From Cladocopium goreaui (lineage: Eukaryota > Sar > Dinophyceae > Suessiales > Symbiodiniaceae): a stretch of DNA of 64,000 nt. Position 1 is the first letter of the stretch. Every line of letters starts with the position of its first letter. Below, one piece after another: positions 12,501-24,600 of this stretch. The position numbers and the translations under genes were made by a program. The stretch lies in NCBI GenBank assembly GCA_947184155.2, contig CAMXCT020001554.1, positions 1 through 64,000 on the forward strand. Reading direction: 5' to 3'. A model generated the notes under the pieces. It made no database searches. It was not told where the DNA came from and saw only the letters and a program-made list of their open reading frames with translations.

Positions 12501-13387
12501 AGTACGCACTCAGCGTGGTTCCCACCATGCTTGAGTTTGGAGTTTCAAGGGGTCTGCGGCCAAGTCTGGGGTTCGAGGTTTATTCGAAGTCTTCTCGAGT
12601 CACAAACTCCAAAGACTCAAATCCGATGGGTGGGTGAACGCAACCAGAGCTTTCGAACCAATATGCAACAAAACACTCACAAACCCAGCGGCGCCATTTT
12701 GCTCCAGCCAAATATAACAACCGTTCAAATGCTGCGCAAAATGCAAAAGAAAGTGTTGTCTTAAGGGGTGAACATTTACCTGATGCATGGTTGCTTCACC
12801 ATTTTCCCCTGGGCCTCAATCTCTTGACAGGTAGAAGAGGTTCAGAGACAGCGTGACATGTTGCGGAAAGAGGTTGAGGTCCGCATCTGGAGATGGGTAG
12901 ACTCGAGACAGATTGCCTGGCACGATTTCTATCTTTTCCATTCTTGTCCTTGGTCATGTGGCGAGGTTGGTGACGCTCTTGGTCCTCACTTGCCCACGCT
13001 GAATCCGCTGTCTATCCAGGCCTAAGTGCAAGGGTATATATGTTGAGGTTCTGATGGCAAGTGCAGAAAGTGCTGTTGTGAGTTTTGAGGAGTATTCGCT
13101 GTATGATTTCTATTAGTCTTCTGCATGCATGATTTGTACTCATTTGTCAGGATGCTTCCAAGGTATGTGGATGCTGTCCAGATCTTGGTGTAGCAAGCGC
13201 AGCCGTGCACACAAACACGTGAGCAACATGCATGGCGCATTGGCGAATGTATTGTCAGATAGTGTTCCAGCAGGTTCACACCAGGGAGCAGCCAACTTGC
13301 CCAACTTGTGTGTTCTGCCCAGGCCGACGTGCAATTGTTTTTGAGGGCGCCATCAAAGTTCCACCACCGCCTGTGTATCCTCCTTGA
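6588..13387 (+). CDS. Multi-exon gene(s) with coiled-coil-like exons
   Basis: A series of short plus-strand exons encodes Glu/Lys/Arg/Leu-rich peptide typical of coiled coils. Best exons: 6588-about 6690, 6911-6978, 7191-7257, 8072-8127, 8418-8472, 8648-8734, about 8974-9065, 9581-9650, 10577-10626, 11076-11135 and 12831-12878. Typical peptides are DLENKMVSTQEDLEEAARQW, LSEDKKRMSKQLSELRDE and VEEVQRQRDMLRKEVE. Most begin after AG|G and end at a GT donor. A possible last exon at 13323-13387 ends in a Pro-rich tail with a TGA stop. I cannot name the family; long coiled-coil cytoskeletal or centrosomal proteins are one possibility. Further exons near 9760-9930 and 10160-10370 are less clear, and the set may be more than one gene, since a 600-bp AT-rich island at 11.6-12.2 kb lies inside it. 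Confidence 0.5.
6842..6894. repeat. 11-bp minisatellite (AGACAATGCAG)
   Basis: About five tandem copies of AGACAATGCAG, one with a G/C change. It lies just upstream of the exon starting at 6911, that is, at the 3' end of an intron. Confidence 0.85.
8337..8384. repeat. 11-bp minisatellite (CATAGCCAGA)
   Basis: Four to five tandem copies of a unit reading ACATAGCCAG, about 34 bp upstream of the exon that starts at 8418. Confidence 0.85.
9172..9224. repeat. 10-bp minisatellite (AAAGTGRCC)
   Basis: Five or more tandem copies of CAAAGTGACC / CAAAGTGGCC in an intron of the coiled-coil region. Confidence 0.8.
9686..9750. repeat. TA/GATA microsatellite
   Basis: A (TA)n run followed by GATA and GATAAATA units, just 3' of the exon ending at 9650. 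Confidence 0.8.
10681..10764. repeat. 12-bp minisatellite, seven perfect copies
   Basis: Seven perfect copies of GCGACGAGTCTT. Because the unit is a multiple of three, no phase contains a stop: one plus-strand frame gives a Cys-Asp-Glu-Ser repeat and one minus-strand frame an Arg-Lys-Thr repeat. It follows the GT donor of the exon ending at 10626, so it is probably intronic. Confidence 0.9.
11605..12210. repeat. AT-rich microsatellite island
   Basis: About 600 bp of imperfect repeats built from TATA, CATATATA and ATCATATATACAT. No coding potential. It separates the coiled-coil exons at 11.1 kb and 12.8 kb and could mark a gene boundary. Confidence 0.9.
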
Positions 13388-14258
13388 GGAAGCAAATGGC
13401 TCCGTGAGTTTGGTGCTAGGAGCATGTTTGTCAAAGATGGTTTCGAATGACTTGATTGTTCATACATCGTTATCGTTGATTTGTTCTTCTCAGGATTGCC
13501 TGCATGTTCTGTCCAAAGTGACAGCTTAAGATTGGCTCACTGTTGATACAGAAGTCAGACAGAAGTCTACCAAGTCCAAACGTTTCACCCAGGCCTTGCC
13601 TGGCTTCATGTGAAGAAAAACAGAGAAGCACTAGGTAGTGACATGTCGTGACATGTCTTGACATGTAGTGACTAGGAGATGTGGAGATGTTGATGTCTTG
13701 ATGTCACAATGTGCCTCAATGTCCTTGATGGATCTTGCGCATCGTGTGTTCGACTCATATTGGAGATACTGTACGATCATGTCATATCATGTCATATCAC
13801 TACTTCATCTAGGCTTACATAGGATTTGGGCCTCAGATTTACATTGTGTACATGCGCATGTGCACATGTAGGTGATGCTACAGCATGCAATTTCAGAGCA
13901 GAGAATTCAGCTCTAGGCGGACGCTGCGTGGCCCATTCATGGCATGTGGCGTTTGGCAGTTGCGCTTTGGCACCTGACTTTCTGCTCAAGTCGTGGCTCA
14001 AGTCCTGCTGAACAGTACGCTCCCTCTCCTTCAACGACAATTTCTCAGAACGGATTGATGCTTTGAACGTTGGTACTGTACTTTGTTTAACTCTTCCGTG
14101 TCCCTGATTCTGGTGAGATATTTGGTAAGGTCTGTGCTATTTGTCATTGTTGTTGCTCCTGCCTTGAAAATCTTTTGGTAGTCCGTGTTGCTTGCACACC
14201 TCTTTGCTGTGTATCTTTGGTCATGCCGCAAATTGGGTCTTGAATGCTCAAGGTCACA
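13388..14258. other. Spacer upstream of PDX1
   Basis: No conserved block seen. It contains short duplications such as GTGACATGTCGTGACATGTC near 13640-13660 and GTCATATCATGTCATATCA near 13780-13800. It would hold the PDX1 promoter and trans-splice acceptor, but I recognise no core promoter. Confidence 0.4.
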
Positions 14259-17200
14259 ATGGCGGAAGCACCTCGTGCAGTTGCAGAGGGCACCAAGCGA
14301 GTCCGTTCCCAAGCATCAGGAGTTTTAACGGCGTGCAAGATACTGAGCTGTACTTGTTGGAAATGTCTTGGCATGTGTTGCCGTTCATAAGATCGGTGGC
14401 CTGAAGATGGTTGGACTTTTTGCATCTTTTTGCGGTGACTCATGACTTGAAAGTTTCGTCAACAGGTGAAGAAGGGTTTGCCTGCCATGCTGAAGGGAGG
14501 CGTTGGTTGCTTAGTGATGCAAGGCAGTGAATCGCACACTTGGGGCATCTTGGGGGCACACTTTTCTTGAACAACTCGTGAAAAGCACAATTCTGACGGA
14601 TGTGGCACCACTCTGTGAGGTCATCATGGATGTAATGAACAAGGAGCAGGCAAAGATTGCAGAAGAGGCTGGAGCTTGTGCCGTCATGGCCCTTGAACGC
14701 ACCTTGGCCTGCAACAGCTTTAAAATTTCTTTACAGTCTTGTTCCATGCAGAATGAAGCAATTTGAAGCAATAATTTTTGAAGTACAACTTGAGTCACAG
14801 CAACCCAGGCCGAGGCTGAGTACAAATTGATTTGCGCAGTAAACATGTGTGAAGACGATTTGGCAGAAGCATGATGCAAGGCATTCCAGCAGACATCCGT
14901 CAGAGCAAGGCTTGAGAGTTTGACTTGTTGAGAATTGAGTGACTGCACCTGCCCAGCGGGAGACATACTGATTGCAGATTGCCAAGTACATTTTAGAGAC
15001 TTTGTACAGTACTGGGTAACTGGGTACCACAACCTGGCGAGATTTCTGCAAGCTGAAAGCATTGAGCATATTGAGCTTATTGAGCTTATTGAGCTTAGCT
15101 GGGATAAGTGCAGCGTTGTGCTGCGTTGTGCTGCGCAGGGTGTGGCCCGAATGTCTGACCCCAAGATGATCAAGGCCTGGGCGACAGGAATGAAACACAT
15201 ATATCACTGAGATATCAGAGACAGTCAGAGATCAAATATCATCAAATATCATCAATATGATCAAATCAGTCATATCAAATTCTAATCATTCTAATCTATT
15301 TAAAGATTTTAAAGCTTCTTCGCGTTGAAGTACCAAGGTTCAACTGGTTGAATTGGATGTCTCGGATGGATTGCGTGCCAGGAGATTGTCAACTCTGTCT
15401 CTATTCCTGCGTGGGCTTCAGCTATGGATTCTATGGATTTGAAGTTGCAGGAAAAAATAGAGGTTAGAGGTCACACATGCAAGTCAGACAAGTCATAAAA
15501 GATTACAAAATGGATGTGCAAGTTGAAATTCATTCTCAAGATCCGATTTGGATCACCAAATACCTCGGAACATTATGCAACACTTGAGGTGATGGCAAAG
15601 TGCCGCATTGGACACTTCGTGGAGTCTCAGGCGGTGTCTGTGAGAAAAACCAGCTGCAAATTTGGAGAGTCAATAGATGTCAATAGGCAATAGGGTTAAA
15701 GTTGGAAAGTCAGGAAACTTGGGCGCAGTGCAGCAGTGACAGGTCTTGCAGCAGATTGGTGTGGACTGCATTGATGAGAGCGAGGTGCTGACTGTGGCCG
15801 ACGAGGCCGATCTTATCCGATGGAACAGCTGTAGCCACTGTCGCCTTGAACTGTCACTCTCCACTTCGCTGAAAGGGCAGTGCGTGGGCTTCCCCCAAGA
15901 TCCCCCAAGCACACTTATATATAGTGGACACTTGGAAGGAAGTTGAACAGGACAGTCTAAGACATCAAAGATGCGGGCGGACAGAGGAAGAGGGTTTGAG
16001 AGACAATTTTTCGGATTGAACAATGCTTCCTGCTGCTGTCATCTACTGTCCTGCACCTCATTTGTGCTACAGGGCAATCACGTGAACAAGACCAAGCGCC
16101 AACCTGAGAGCATTTCTTTCGGCACAAGAAGCGGAGACATCAAAGGCATATAGAGGTGACGTGATTATGATTATGCATGCACGCGAGGCGCTAAAAGATA
16201 GAATACAACTGAAGAAAACTGAAGATGCTGTATCATTGCACCAATTTTCTTTGCTTTACAGCACCCTACTTCCAACTTTGTGACGTTATTTTGCATTACA
16301 CATACAGAGACGTAAAACACGTACATATCGTACACCCAAGCAAAATTCGAGCTGCTTAATTTGTCTGCCACTCTTCAGTGCAAGAACCCAGCACTGTTCT
16401 GAATTGGTTCTGGATTGTCACTCAAGCTGAGGTTTAAGGTCCCTTTCGTGTCACAGCCTCAGCTTGAGCTCTTGAGCTCAGGAGAATTCCTGAGAGGAAA
16501 AGTCGTGGCCAAACATTGGATGGCATACGATAACATGTAGGATGAAATTGATGAAATCCAATTAAGCGACCTGTCCACAACTCGACGATACTCGACGAAC
16601 ATACTACATTTGCTGAGAATATACAGAGAAAGTGAGAAAGGATGAGAAAGGGATAACTGGTAGAATTAACGCGCGGATCAACATCAACATGAGATGAACG
16701 CCTTGGATGAACGTTCAAGATGAAGATTGCTGCGGCATGTTGCGGCATGCGGCATGTTGCGGCCTTGAATGTGCGTGAATGCAATGGAGGTGCGGATGCC
16801 GCAACCTTGGTGAGGCTTTGCGCCGAGTTGCCGAAGGCATTGCCACAGCATTGCCATCGTATTGCACTTCGACGTTCAAAGAAGTTCACACACTTTTTCG
16901 AACCCGTTCCGAACCCGTTCCGAACCTGTTCCGTTCGGTCCCAAGCAGGTGCGAGCATGATCCGCACGAAGGGCGAGGCTGGAACCGGAGATGTGGTGGA
17001 GGCTGTCAGGCACATTCGCACCTTGCACAAGGAGCGATCCCTTCCACTTTGGAACATTCTACATTTCATACAAGCGCTTGTGCATTTGCAGCATGCTTGC
17101 AGCATGCTTGCAGCATGCTTGCCTGTGGCTGTGGCTCTGTCTTGCTCCGTACGACTTCCTCTCCTTTTGAGCATTTCATTCAGGAGATCCGAATGGTGCA

Positions 17201-19104
17201 GATGATGGACGATGATGAGCTCTTCACCTATGCAAAGGACAGCGGAATTGGGTGAAATGGCTAACTGCCTCTCCAATTTTCTGCAATATGTTGCCAACTC
17301 CATGAAGTTTTGCCGACAATGCCTCTGGCAAGGAAATTGGAGCCCCTATTGATCTTCTGCAGCAGGCAGTGGTGTTTCGTCAATCTTTGAAGTTAGCGCT
17401 GGTTGAAGACAACACAACATCTTGTTGCGCTGGCCGGTACTGTAGCCCCTCGACATAGCTTCCAGCAGCTTCCCCTTCCTGAGCACTGTCCTTTGTCCTC
17501 TCTTTCTCACTCGGCTTCCTATATTTGCAGGTCAAGAAAACCGGAAAGCTTCCTGCCGCGTTCTTAGCCCACGAATGAGGCCAAGAAGCCTTTCCCAGAT
17601 CCAGGTAACCACCCAGAAGATTGCTGGGGCAAGATGGCTTTCTCATTTTCTGCAGATGTTTTCTGCTACCACTGGGAAAAGAACTTTCCTGCAAGAATCT
17701 TGAGCCAGTTGTTGAGCCTCTGTGGCGTATGTTTCCATCTTTGGTGTGTAGATTCTTCTCAGGTAGTGAATTTTGCTGCTGGTGGCGTGGCAACTCCTGC
17801 AGATGCTGCCTTGTGTATCTGGATTGAAATATTTACTTACAAAGTCTTTATATAAAGGTCTCCAATCTGCTTAACCTTGCCATGCGTCTTGCCATGATTG
17901 GCTTTACCTGTGGACCAGTCCGATTGGAGGCCTTCTTGTTGAAATCCAGTAGCTTCACTGAAACAAGTTACAACATGATACAACATGAAGTAAAGAAAAG
18001 CAAACACATTTTGAAGATTTTTGAAGTCTCAAATTGACATAAATTGACCTAAGGCATGCAGCTGGGTGTGGATGGTGTCTTTGACGATGCCTCAGCAATC
18101 AAAGATCGTTTTCGCAGGAGTTGAAGCCGCTGCTTTCGAAATTTCTTTCCAAGCAATTTTCCAGAATTGCTGGGATACAAAAAAAACTTCACGGCGAATC
18201 TAAGAGATGGAAAGCATTCTGAAAGCTTGGCGGTTTCTGGAAGTCTACTACCGCATCGGAGGTTGGCAGTGGCATCTTCAAGTCTGAGGATCCGGCCAAG
18301 CGAGCACGTGCCATTGTCAAGGACGAAAGATGCACAGCTGCATAGGGATGCTGGAAGATGCTCCAAACAGCACGGCACAGTTTGGAGATTTGTATAGATT
18401 TGTATAGATTTGTAACGGACATTGTAACGTTTGAATACATTTGACAGATTTTGACAGCACTCCGGGACGAGGGTCAGATGATTTTTCGAATCACAATGTG
18501 GCTTGCCACCTTCGATGCAGGCCGTGACTCACTACAAGGATCCGCAGGTTTGCCTGTGGTTGGGGTGTAGGATGATGTAGGAATGTCTGTAACTCATGCT
18601 TTGTACATCTTTGATAATCTTTGCACCACATCTTTGTTTTAGATTCTGTTTGTGCAAACCTAACTTCCTGGCTGCCTTTCATACAGCGCCTGGAAGGTCA
18701 TTGCTGAAGTCTCCGAAGACTTGGGAGAGGTGCTTCTTTGGCACTGTCATAGCATCTGCATATTTATCACACCTTGCAGCATCAAACCAGTCTTCTGGAA
18801 GCTTGTCCTCGCTTGTCCTGCGGAAAAAATCTTGGCACACTGTTTCACGTCGGTGTTCGACCTTTTTGCGCTTTGCGCCTGTGCCTCTTTTCTATGATCT
18901 TCCTTGCACATCCTTGCACCACTTTCGTTCCCGCTCTATGAAAAGGCCATGACTGGCATCAACTGCGACGGCCTTGCAACTCGATTTGCAGACAGGGAAG
19001 GCCAAGAAGCTGCAAAACTTGACTCATTGTGTTGTGTGTCAAGATCAGAAGCAGCAAGCAAAAGATCCCAGCCACTGGCCTCTCTGGCAGCATGGCAGTG
19101 CTGA
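14259..19104 (+). CDS. PDX1: Pyridoxal 5'-phosphate synthase PDX1/PdxS, about 21 micro-exons
   Basis: This enzyme makes vitamin B6 (PLP) from ribose 5-phosphate, glyceraldehyde 3-phosphate and ammonia supplied by the PDX2 glutaminase. Exons read in order: 14259-about 14312 (ATG), 14466-14501, 14620-14698, 14881-14909, 15139-15174, 15382-15408, 15589-15630, 15743-15808, 16073-16095, 16432-16449, 16790-16836, 16949-17031, 17184-17237, 17333-17365, 17531-17554, 17763-17814, 18054-18082, 18262-18321, 18521-18547, 18697-18729, 18946-about 19104. Spliced, they follow the family with no gap. Family blocks visible are MLKGG|VIMDV (catalytic Asp), [14 protein letters not shown] (Schiff-base Lys), [14 protein letters not shown] (second Lys) and [16 protein letters not shown]. 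The smallest exon is 18 nt. Donors are GC, GA and GT, and every internal acceptor is AG|G. The first-exon end and the C-terminus (stop near 19102) are uncertain. No PDX2 was seen nearby. Confidence 0.93.
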
Positions 19105-20460
19105 TTTCTGACAGGTGGAAACATGCCTGCAGCCAAGAAGGCCAGGATAGAGTCCTATGCGGACCACAAGGGCCTTGCAGGCCAGGAGATGCTAAGTGCT
19201 TACACAATAATGCCAACAATGTATATATATATATATTATATATATATTATATATTATATATTATATTATATATTATATATTATATTATATATTATACATT
19301 ATATATTATATATTATACATTATATATTATATATTATATACTATATACTATATACTATATATTATATATTATATTATTATATTATATTATATTATATCAT
19401 ATATCATATATCATATATCATATATCATATATCATATTATATTGAATTAGCTTAAATTATATTATATTACATTACATTATATCATATTATATTATATGAT
19501 ATAATATAATATAATATGATATCATATAATATTATATAATATTATATATAGTATACATGTTTATATGTACATCGTATATATATATATATATACATGTGTG
19601 CACATGACATGCATGTACAGTATATGTATGTCATACGTCGGCGTGCGAGATGTGTCCAGCTTTTGATGCAGTGAAGATATGTGAAGATGCAATGTATTCA
19701 AGATTTCCAAGTTGTGGTTTCGATGCATCACATGTTGAAAGACCGGAGATAGTGTTTTAGCATCAACTCGCACATCCAACTCCAACCTGTGTGCGGGTCA
19801 TGGAGAGGCACAGCCTTCTGAGTGGCTGAAGTTTCGATTTTCCAATCCCACCTTGGCCGGAGTGGATTGTCACGATTCTCACAATTGTCACGCTCACGAG
19901 CTGATTTTGGTTTCACAGCACAGATCGCAACAGTAGACAGAGATGTCTCTGCAAAGAGAGATCCAGGGTCTCTGGAGGAGATTCTCGGATATCCAGAGCC
20001 ACAACCGCTTCTTTTGGCTTTGCCATAGAGTGACCCAGCAGAGCTCTTGCTGATTCCTCAGGCGACGAGTTTCTTTAGTTTTCTCCCCAGACCAGATATC
20101 AGCCGGTCCAGAGGGGACGAAAACAGAGTTTGTCCATGTTTGTCCTGTGTTTTCTCCTCAGCATATCTTGGCACCGTGTTCGCTTTGTGTTTTTGCTAGT
20201 TTTGAGAACTTCGTCAGCTTTGTGTTCTTGTTTTGTCTCGAAGCACCAAAACTTGCCACGGAGAAGAGCCTTATTTTGTGTTTTGAATAGGCTGAGACAC
20301 CCTCAAAGGCTTGATCATGCCTGATCTAGATTTGTCAGCACCATGAAGTGTTTTGAAGCGTACGTCAGACAGAACCGATCTTGTCAAAAGGACTGTGATT
20401 TGATTTGATGTGATTTGTGAGTATTTGAATTTCAAACTCATTGCAGCATCCAATGATAGC
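19105..20460. other. Spacer downstream of PDX1 with AT island
   Basis: Dominated by the AT island at 19219-19600. A plus-strand frame at about 19945-20025 gives charged peptide but has no partner exon or clear borders. Nothing else recognised. Confidence 0.35.
19219..19600. repeat. AT-rich microsatellite island (TATAT/ATATTAT)
   Basis: About 380 bp of almost pure A/T in TATATAT, ATATTATATT and ATCATATATC variants, starting about 115 bp after the last PDX1 coding block. The Tyr/Ile-rich frames it produces are not genes. Confidence 0.95.
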
Positions 20461-20755
20461 ATGGCCGAGAATGCCAATGAATCCGAGCGATTTGGACACT
20501 ACCGAGCTGTGAAAGTTCTCCAAGAAGCTTGTGCTGACCTCTATCATCCGAATCTTGACAACCCTTCAAGACACCTTAGAGCCTTAAAGTCCTTTCATGT
20601 ACATTGTTTTAAAATATGTTTGATCTCCATTTCTTTGGCTCGCAGCCAAGCTTCAAGGTCCTGTGTCTTTGGCACAACTCAAAGAACCTGGAGTCGTGCG
20701 TGGAGCTCTGAGGCTTGACACCGCAGCGAACACGTCAGATTTCTTCACACGTTGA
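20461..20755 (+). CDS. Candidate small two-exon gene, function unknown
   Basis: An ATG at 20461 opens a soluble, charged peptide beginning MAENANESERFGHYRAV. A second exon starts after CGCAG at 20646 and continues in a matching style (LQGPVSLAQLKEPGVVRGAL) to a TGA at 20753-20755. The donor of exon 1 lies somewhere in 20560-20600 and I could not fix it. I recognise no family. Support is the ATG, the acceptor, the composition, and an AT-rich stretch beginning about 45 bp after the stop, as also seen after PDX1. Confidence 0.4.
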
Positions 20756-21619
20756 AGAAATTACACAAGGGTCTACAGGGAATGCCCTTGCCGTTGTGGT
20801 ATATATATAATATTATAATATATTTATATTATACTATGTGATATATAGATAAAAATACATATATCATCTGCATTGGCCCCTGCAGTGATGCCCTACAGAT
20901 AATGCATAAAAAACTTGTGTGGCGTCAAAGTCAACACCGGCTAGGCCAGATTCTACTAACCTCACAGGTAGATTCAGACCTTAATTCTTCTTCATCTTCT
21001 TAGTCCTTGCTTAGGGATCCTCACATTGGCGGTGTTTTGAACGAAGTCTCTCGTAATGGAGGTCAATTCACTGTTGGATTGGATCTAAGGGTCACATAGA
21101 CTCCAACCTTAATTCTTTATCCGGGCACTTCTGACACTTCTTGAACCAACTCTGTTGGCATCACCTTCAAGGGGGATTCCTTTCCTGCTTGAACGGTACT
21201 TGCTGGAATTTGTAGCAGGCAGGACTTCATCTCACCTCTTACACATTCATGAGTATGATCGCGCGCTACCTGTTATCATGTAGATCAAAGGGCGCGTCCT
21301 GTGCCCACAAATCACTTACGTTTTCGAGCAGCACTCAGATTGTCCATCCTGCTTTGGATGTTTGTGCATAAACAATTTCCGCACGGAACTGCACACTGCA
21401 CAAGTCGGAGCATTTGATTCTCATGTCTGGCCAAGGAGGTGCCCTGCCCAGCGTGGCTTGACAGACACCTCGCATTGCACATGGACAAGCTCGGACAAGC
21501 TCGGACAAGCTCGGACAAGCTCGGACAAGCTCGGACAAGCTCGGACAACCTTCGACCTAGTTCTGGTTTCCACCCCCCGAAACGCCGGTGTCAGCGCCAA
21601 GGTACTACCAAACAAATCC
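20756..21619. other. Spacer with AT run and minisatellite
   Basis: Holds a TA-rich run at about 20800-20865 and a 10-bp minisatellite at 21483-21550. No coding block recognised. Confidence 0.4.
21483..21550. repeat. 10-bp minisatellite (GGACAAGCTC)
   Basis: Six tandem perfect copies of GGACAAGCTC followed by a degenerate one. Open frames crossing it on both strands (Ser-Asp-Lys-Leu-Gly type repeats) are artefacts. It lies about 70 bp upstream of a signal-peptide-like ATG at 21620. Confidence 0.9.
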
Positions 21620-24600
21620 ATGCGAATAGCTGTGCTTCTGGCGCTGAGCCTTGCCAGCGCTTCTGAGCTGCCTCGAATCCGGCCAGATGCAGCATCATTG
21701 CTGAGCAATGGCAAATGGTGGGCGCAGGCTGGGACGACGTATCTTGCTTTGCAGCTTTGATTCTATTTCCAGCAGATTTTCTGGGATATCCATGGATATT
21801 CCATAGCATCTACAGCATTTGTTAAGCTCTCTTGGTCAAGTCAGCTCTGCAGGTCGGCGACCATGTTGTTCACTCCCCACATGCTGATAGTGGACTTAGC
21901 TCAAATGTTGGAGACTACTACTACGCCTATGGCCTGGAGCTGAGGAAGATCCCATCGTAGTTGTTCTTTCTATTGATTTTGGGGCAATTTGAACATCTTT
22001 GAACATGTGTATTGAATATGTATATATTTATTTGAACATCTTTGAACATGTGTATTGAATATGTATATATTTATGTGGACTGTCCTGCAAACTCAAACTG
22101 ATGTGAAACATTGGAATCTGCAAAAGAGTCCCAGCCTTCGAGGCTCGCATGGTGCTTTGAACGACGAGCTGCGCGAAAAACGTGTTGGCGGATCTGGCCG
22201 TGTTCACATTTTCCATCTTCCTGAGGTAGCACTGGCAGCACATGGTCGAAATATGTTGAAATATGTTGAAATGATGACCTCAAATATCTGCCTGCGCACT
22301 TGATTCACTGTATTTCACTGTCAGAATCACAATCTGGCCATATCTGGCCATGCGACATTGCTGAGGGCAAGGACTCGCTGGTCACAGACTTGCCACAGGT
22401 AGCCGGACGCCGTGATTCCTTGAGTTCCCTGGTGCCTTTCTTATCTTTCTTGGACTACCTTGGAAAGGGCGTAGAGTTTCCAGGCAGACTTCTAAGATCT
22501 TTCATGAGAAGCTTGCAATTCTTCTAAGGTGCAATTGAATCACAAGGATGCAATGAACTCAGTCTGCCGCATTAGCTTGAATTAGTGAATATCAGAAAAA
22601 GAAGCGTCGCGCCATTGATAATTACATTGTTTTCTGATTTTTCATTTTACTGTATCCGAAGAAACTGGATGCTTTAATAATGAGGTCCTCTCAGATGCCA
22701 AACTCTTCCCGAAACTTGTCAGCACGCGTGACCGTTCGGAGGGGCTGCGGCTTCCTGGACAACGAGTGAACACTCACCTCATAGATCCTAATAATGCTGT
22801 AGTGACAAAATATGACATAGTCCAGGTTGTTAAAGGTTTTGACTGAAGCACTCAACAAATTTCAGCATCACCTGCAGGCTTGGCCTGGAGTAGTCACTGT
22901 AAGTTTGCATAAACCAAGGGACTTTGAGCTGCCTCAGGACTTGGGCTGCAGTCTGTTCTACCTAGTGGAAAATATTTGATCAGTGTGACCCATGACAGAG
23001 GGACCTGGCAAGTGATGGCAAGTGGGGCTTTCGAACAGACGCCTTGAACCGAGAGGCCCTGTTCAGAAAGCGTAAGAAAACACAATCTGAGAATATCTGA
23101 GATACACTGAGACAATCTCCATCAATTTCCCAAATTTCCCAGACGGGACGAGCCAAATCGAGACGAGTCGAGCCACGTCCAGAGTCGAGAAGTTTCGAGA
23201 GGACTACGAGTCTGGCCTTAGCACCTCTGGGACGCAGCTCGAGAAGAAGGCCAGCCGTGTCCTGTTTATGTAGCTGCTTCTGATTGTGAGTCTGCAGCAG
23301 TTTATGTTTTGATTCAGCACAAGCTAGTGTGCTTGGAACGACAAGCAATACTATACGCAAGATGCCTTCAGATGACTGCAGATGACTTCCTGTGACTTTT
23401 GGTGACCTTTGACCTTCCATGCGACTTCATCACTACTCTATACTACTCTCAGGTTGTGGACTCAATCAGCAGCAGCTCCTTGATGCAGCAGTTGACGGAC
23501 TGTATAGCTGTGGGCTGCATTGGCAAGATGGAACTGAGCTGATTTCATGACAGAGTTTGAGATATTTTGTCACGCAAAACTTAAGTGAATATCCAACAGT
23601 ATACCGAAGGAAGAGTCTACATGTGATAGAGTACATATATATATATATATATTTATATACATTATATATATATAAATTAATACACATATCTATGTCATCT
23701 GGTTCCCGGACCGAAAACGTATGGACGAGTACTTATGTCATTTGTCGAGAAAATCACCACAAAGTACTCATGTCACTGGACCCTAGTATAAGATGATATA
23801 AGATACACATGTTCAGAAAGGCCACATGTATCTTGACCTGTTTTGGTCTGTTTTGCAAAAGCCTTGATTCCTGTTGCACCATTTGCAGGATTTGGTGCAG
23901 CTTGGAGATGGCACGGACCAGACACGGACCCTTTCGTTTTGCCTCACGAATCGCTCATGAATGATTTTTTGCCGATTGACTCATTTTTGCCACGCACTGC
24001 GCGAAGGCGTAACAAGCTGATGGCAAACGCAACTGTTGTTCGAGGGTGTGCCGTTGGCATTGAAGATGTCTTGCTGTCGCAAGGAGTTACACCAACTCCA
24101 AAGCTACAGCGAATACCGTGCAATATTTGCAGAAGAAGTTCAAGGACAATGCAGTATTGTATTGCAACAGTCTTGGGATCAGTCTTGTCCATTTCCTTGC
24201 CAGAATTATTTCTGAGAGGATTTGGGCTACGAGACATGCAACGAGAAATTTAGTGATCAGACCGATGTAGTGGCTTTTTTGCCTGTCACTTGGCCTTGTT
24301 ATAAAGGTGATTCTGATTTGTGTTTTGCAGTTTCAGTCACGTTTTTTTTTTTGTTTTTTCCTTCTGTATCCTTTGATGTCAGCAGTTCACCTGCATCGGC
24401 CACTGGACAAGGACCAACTCTCCCTCTCTCTCTCTGTCTTTCTTTCTTTCTGTCTTTCTTTCTCATACATATGCATATTCAGGTGCGTATGATGCATATG
24501 TATATGCCATATGCATACAAATATACATGGTATACTTGCAATAGTAAGATGTGTCTGCACACGTATTTGTGTAGCATGGAGACCATGGCGTCGAGCAGAT

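Noticed and set aside
19029..19455. Tyr/Ile-rich frames near 19.2-19.45 kb
   Set aside because: They are translations of the AT microsatellite.
19105..21600. Search for a PDX2 glutaminase next to PDX1
   Set aside because: No glutaminase motif (G-G-E-S-T or the catalytic Cys block) was seen in the flanking regions.
21312..21714. Frames with Ser-Glu-Leu-Val-Arg-Ala-Cys-Pro repeats
   Set aside because: Translation of the 10-bp GGACAAGCTC array on the minus strand.
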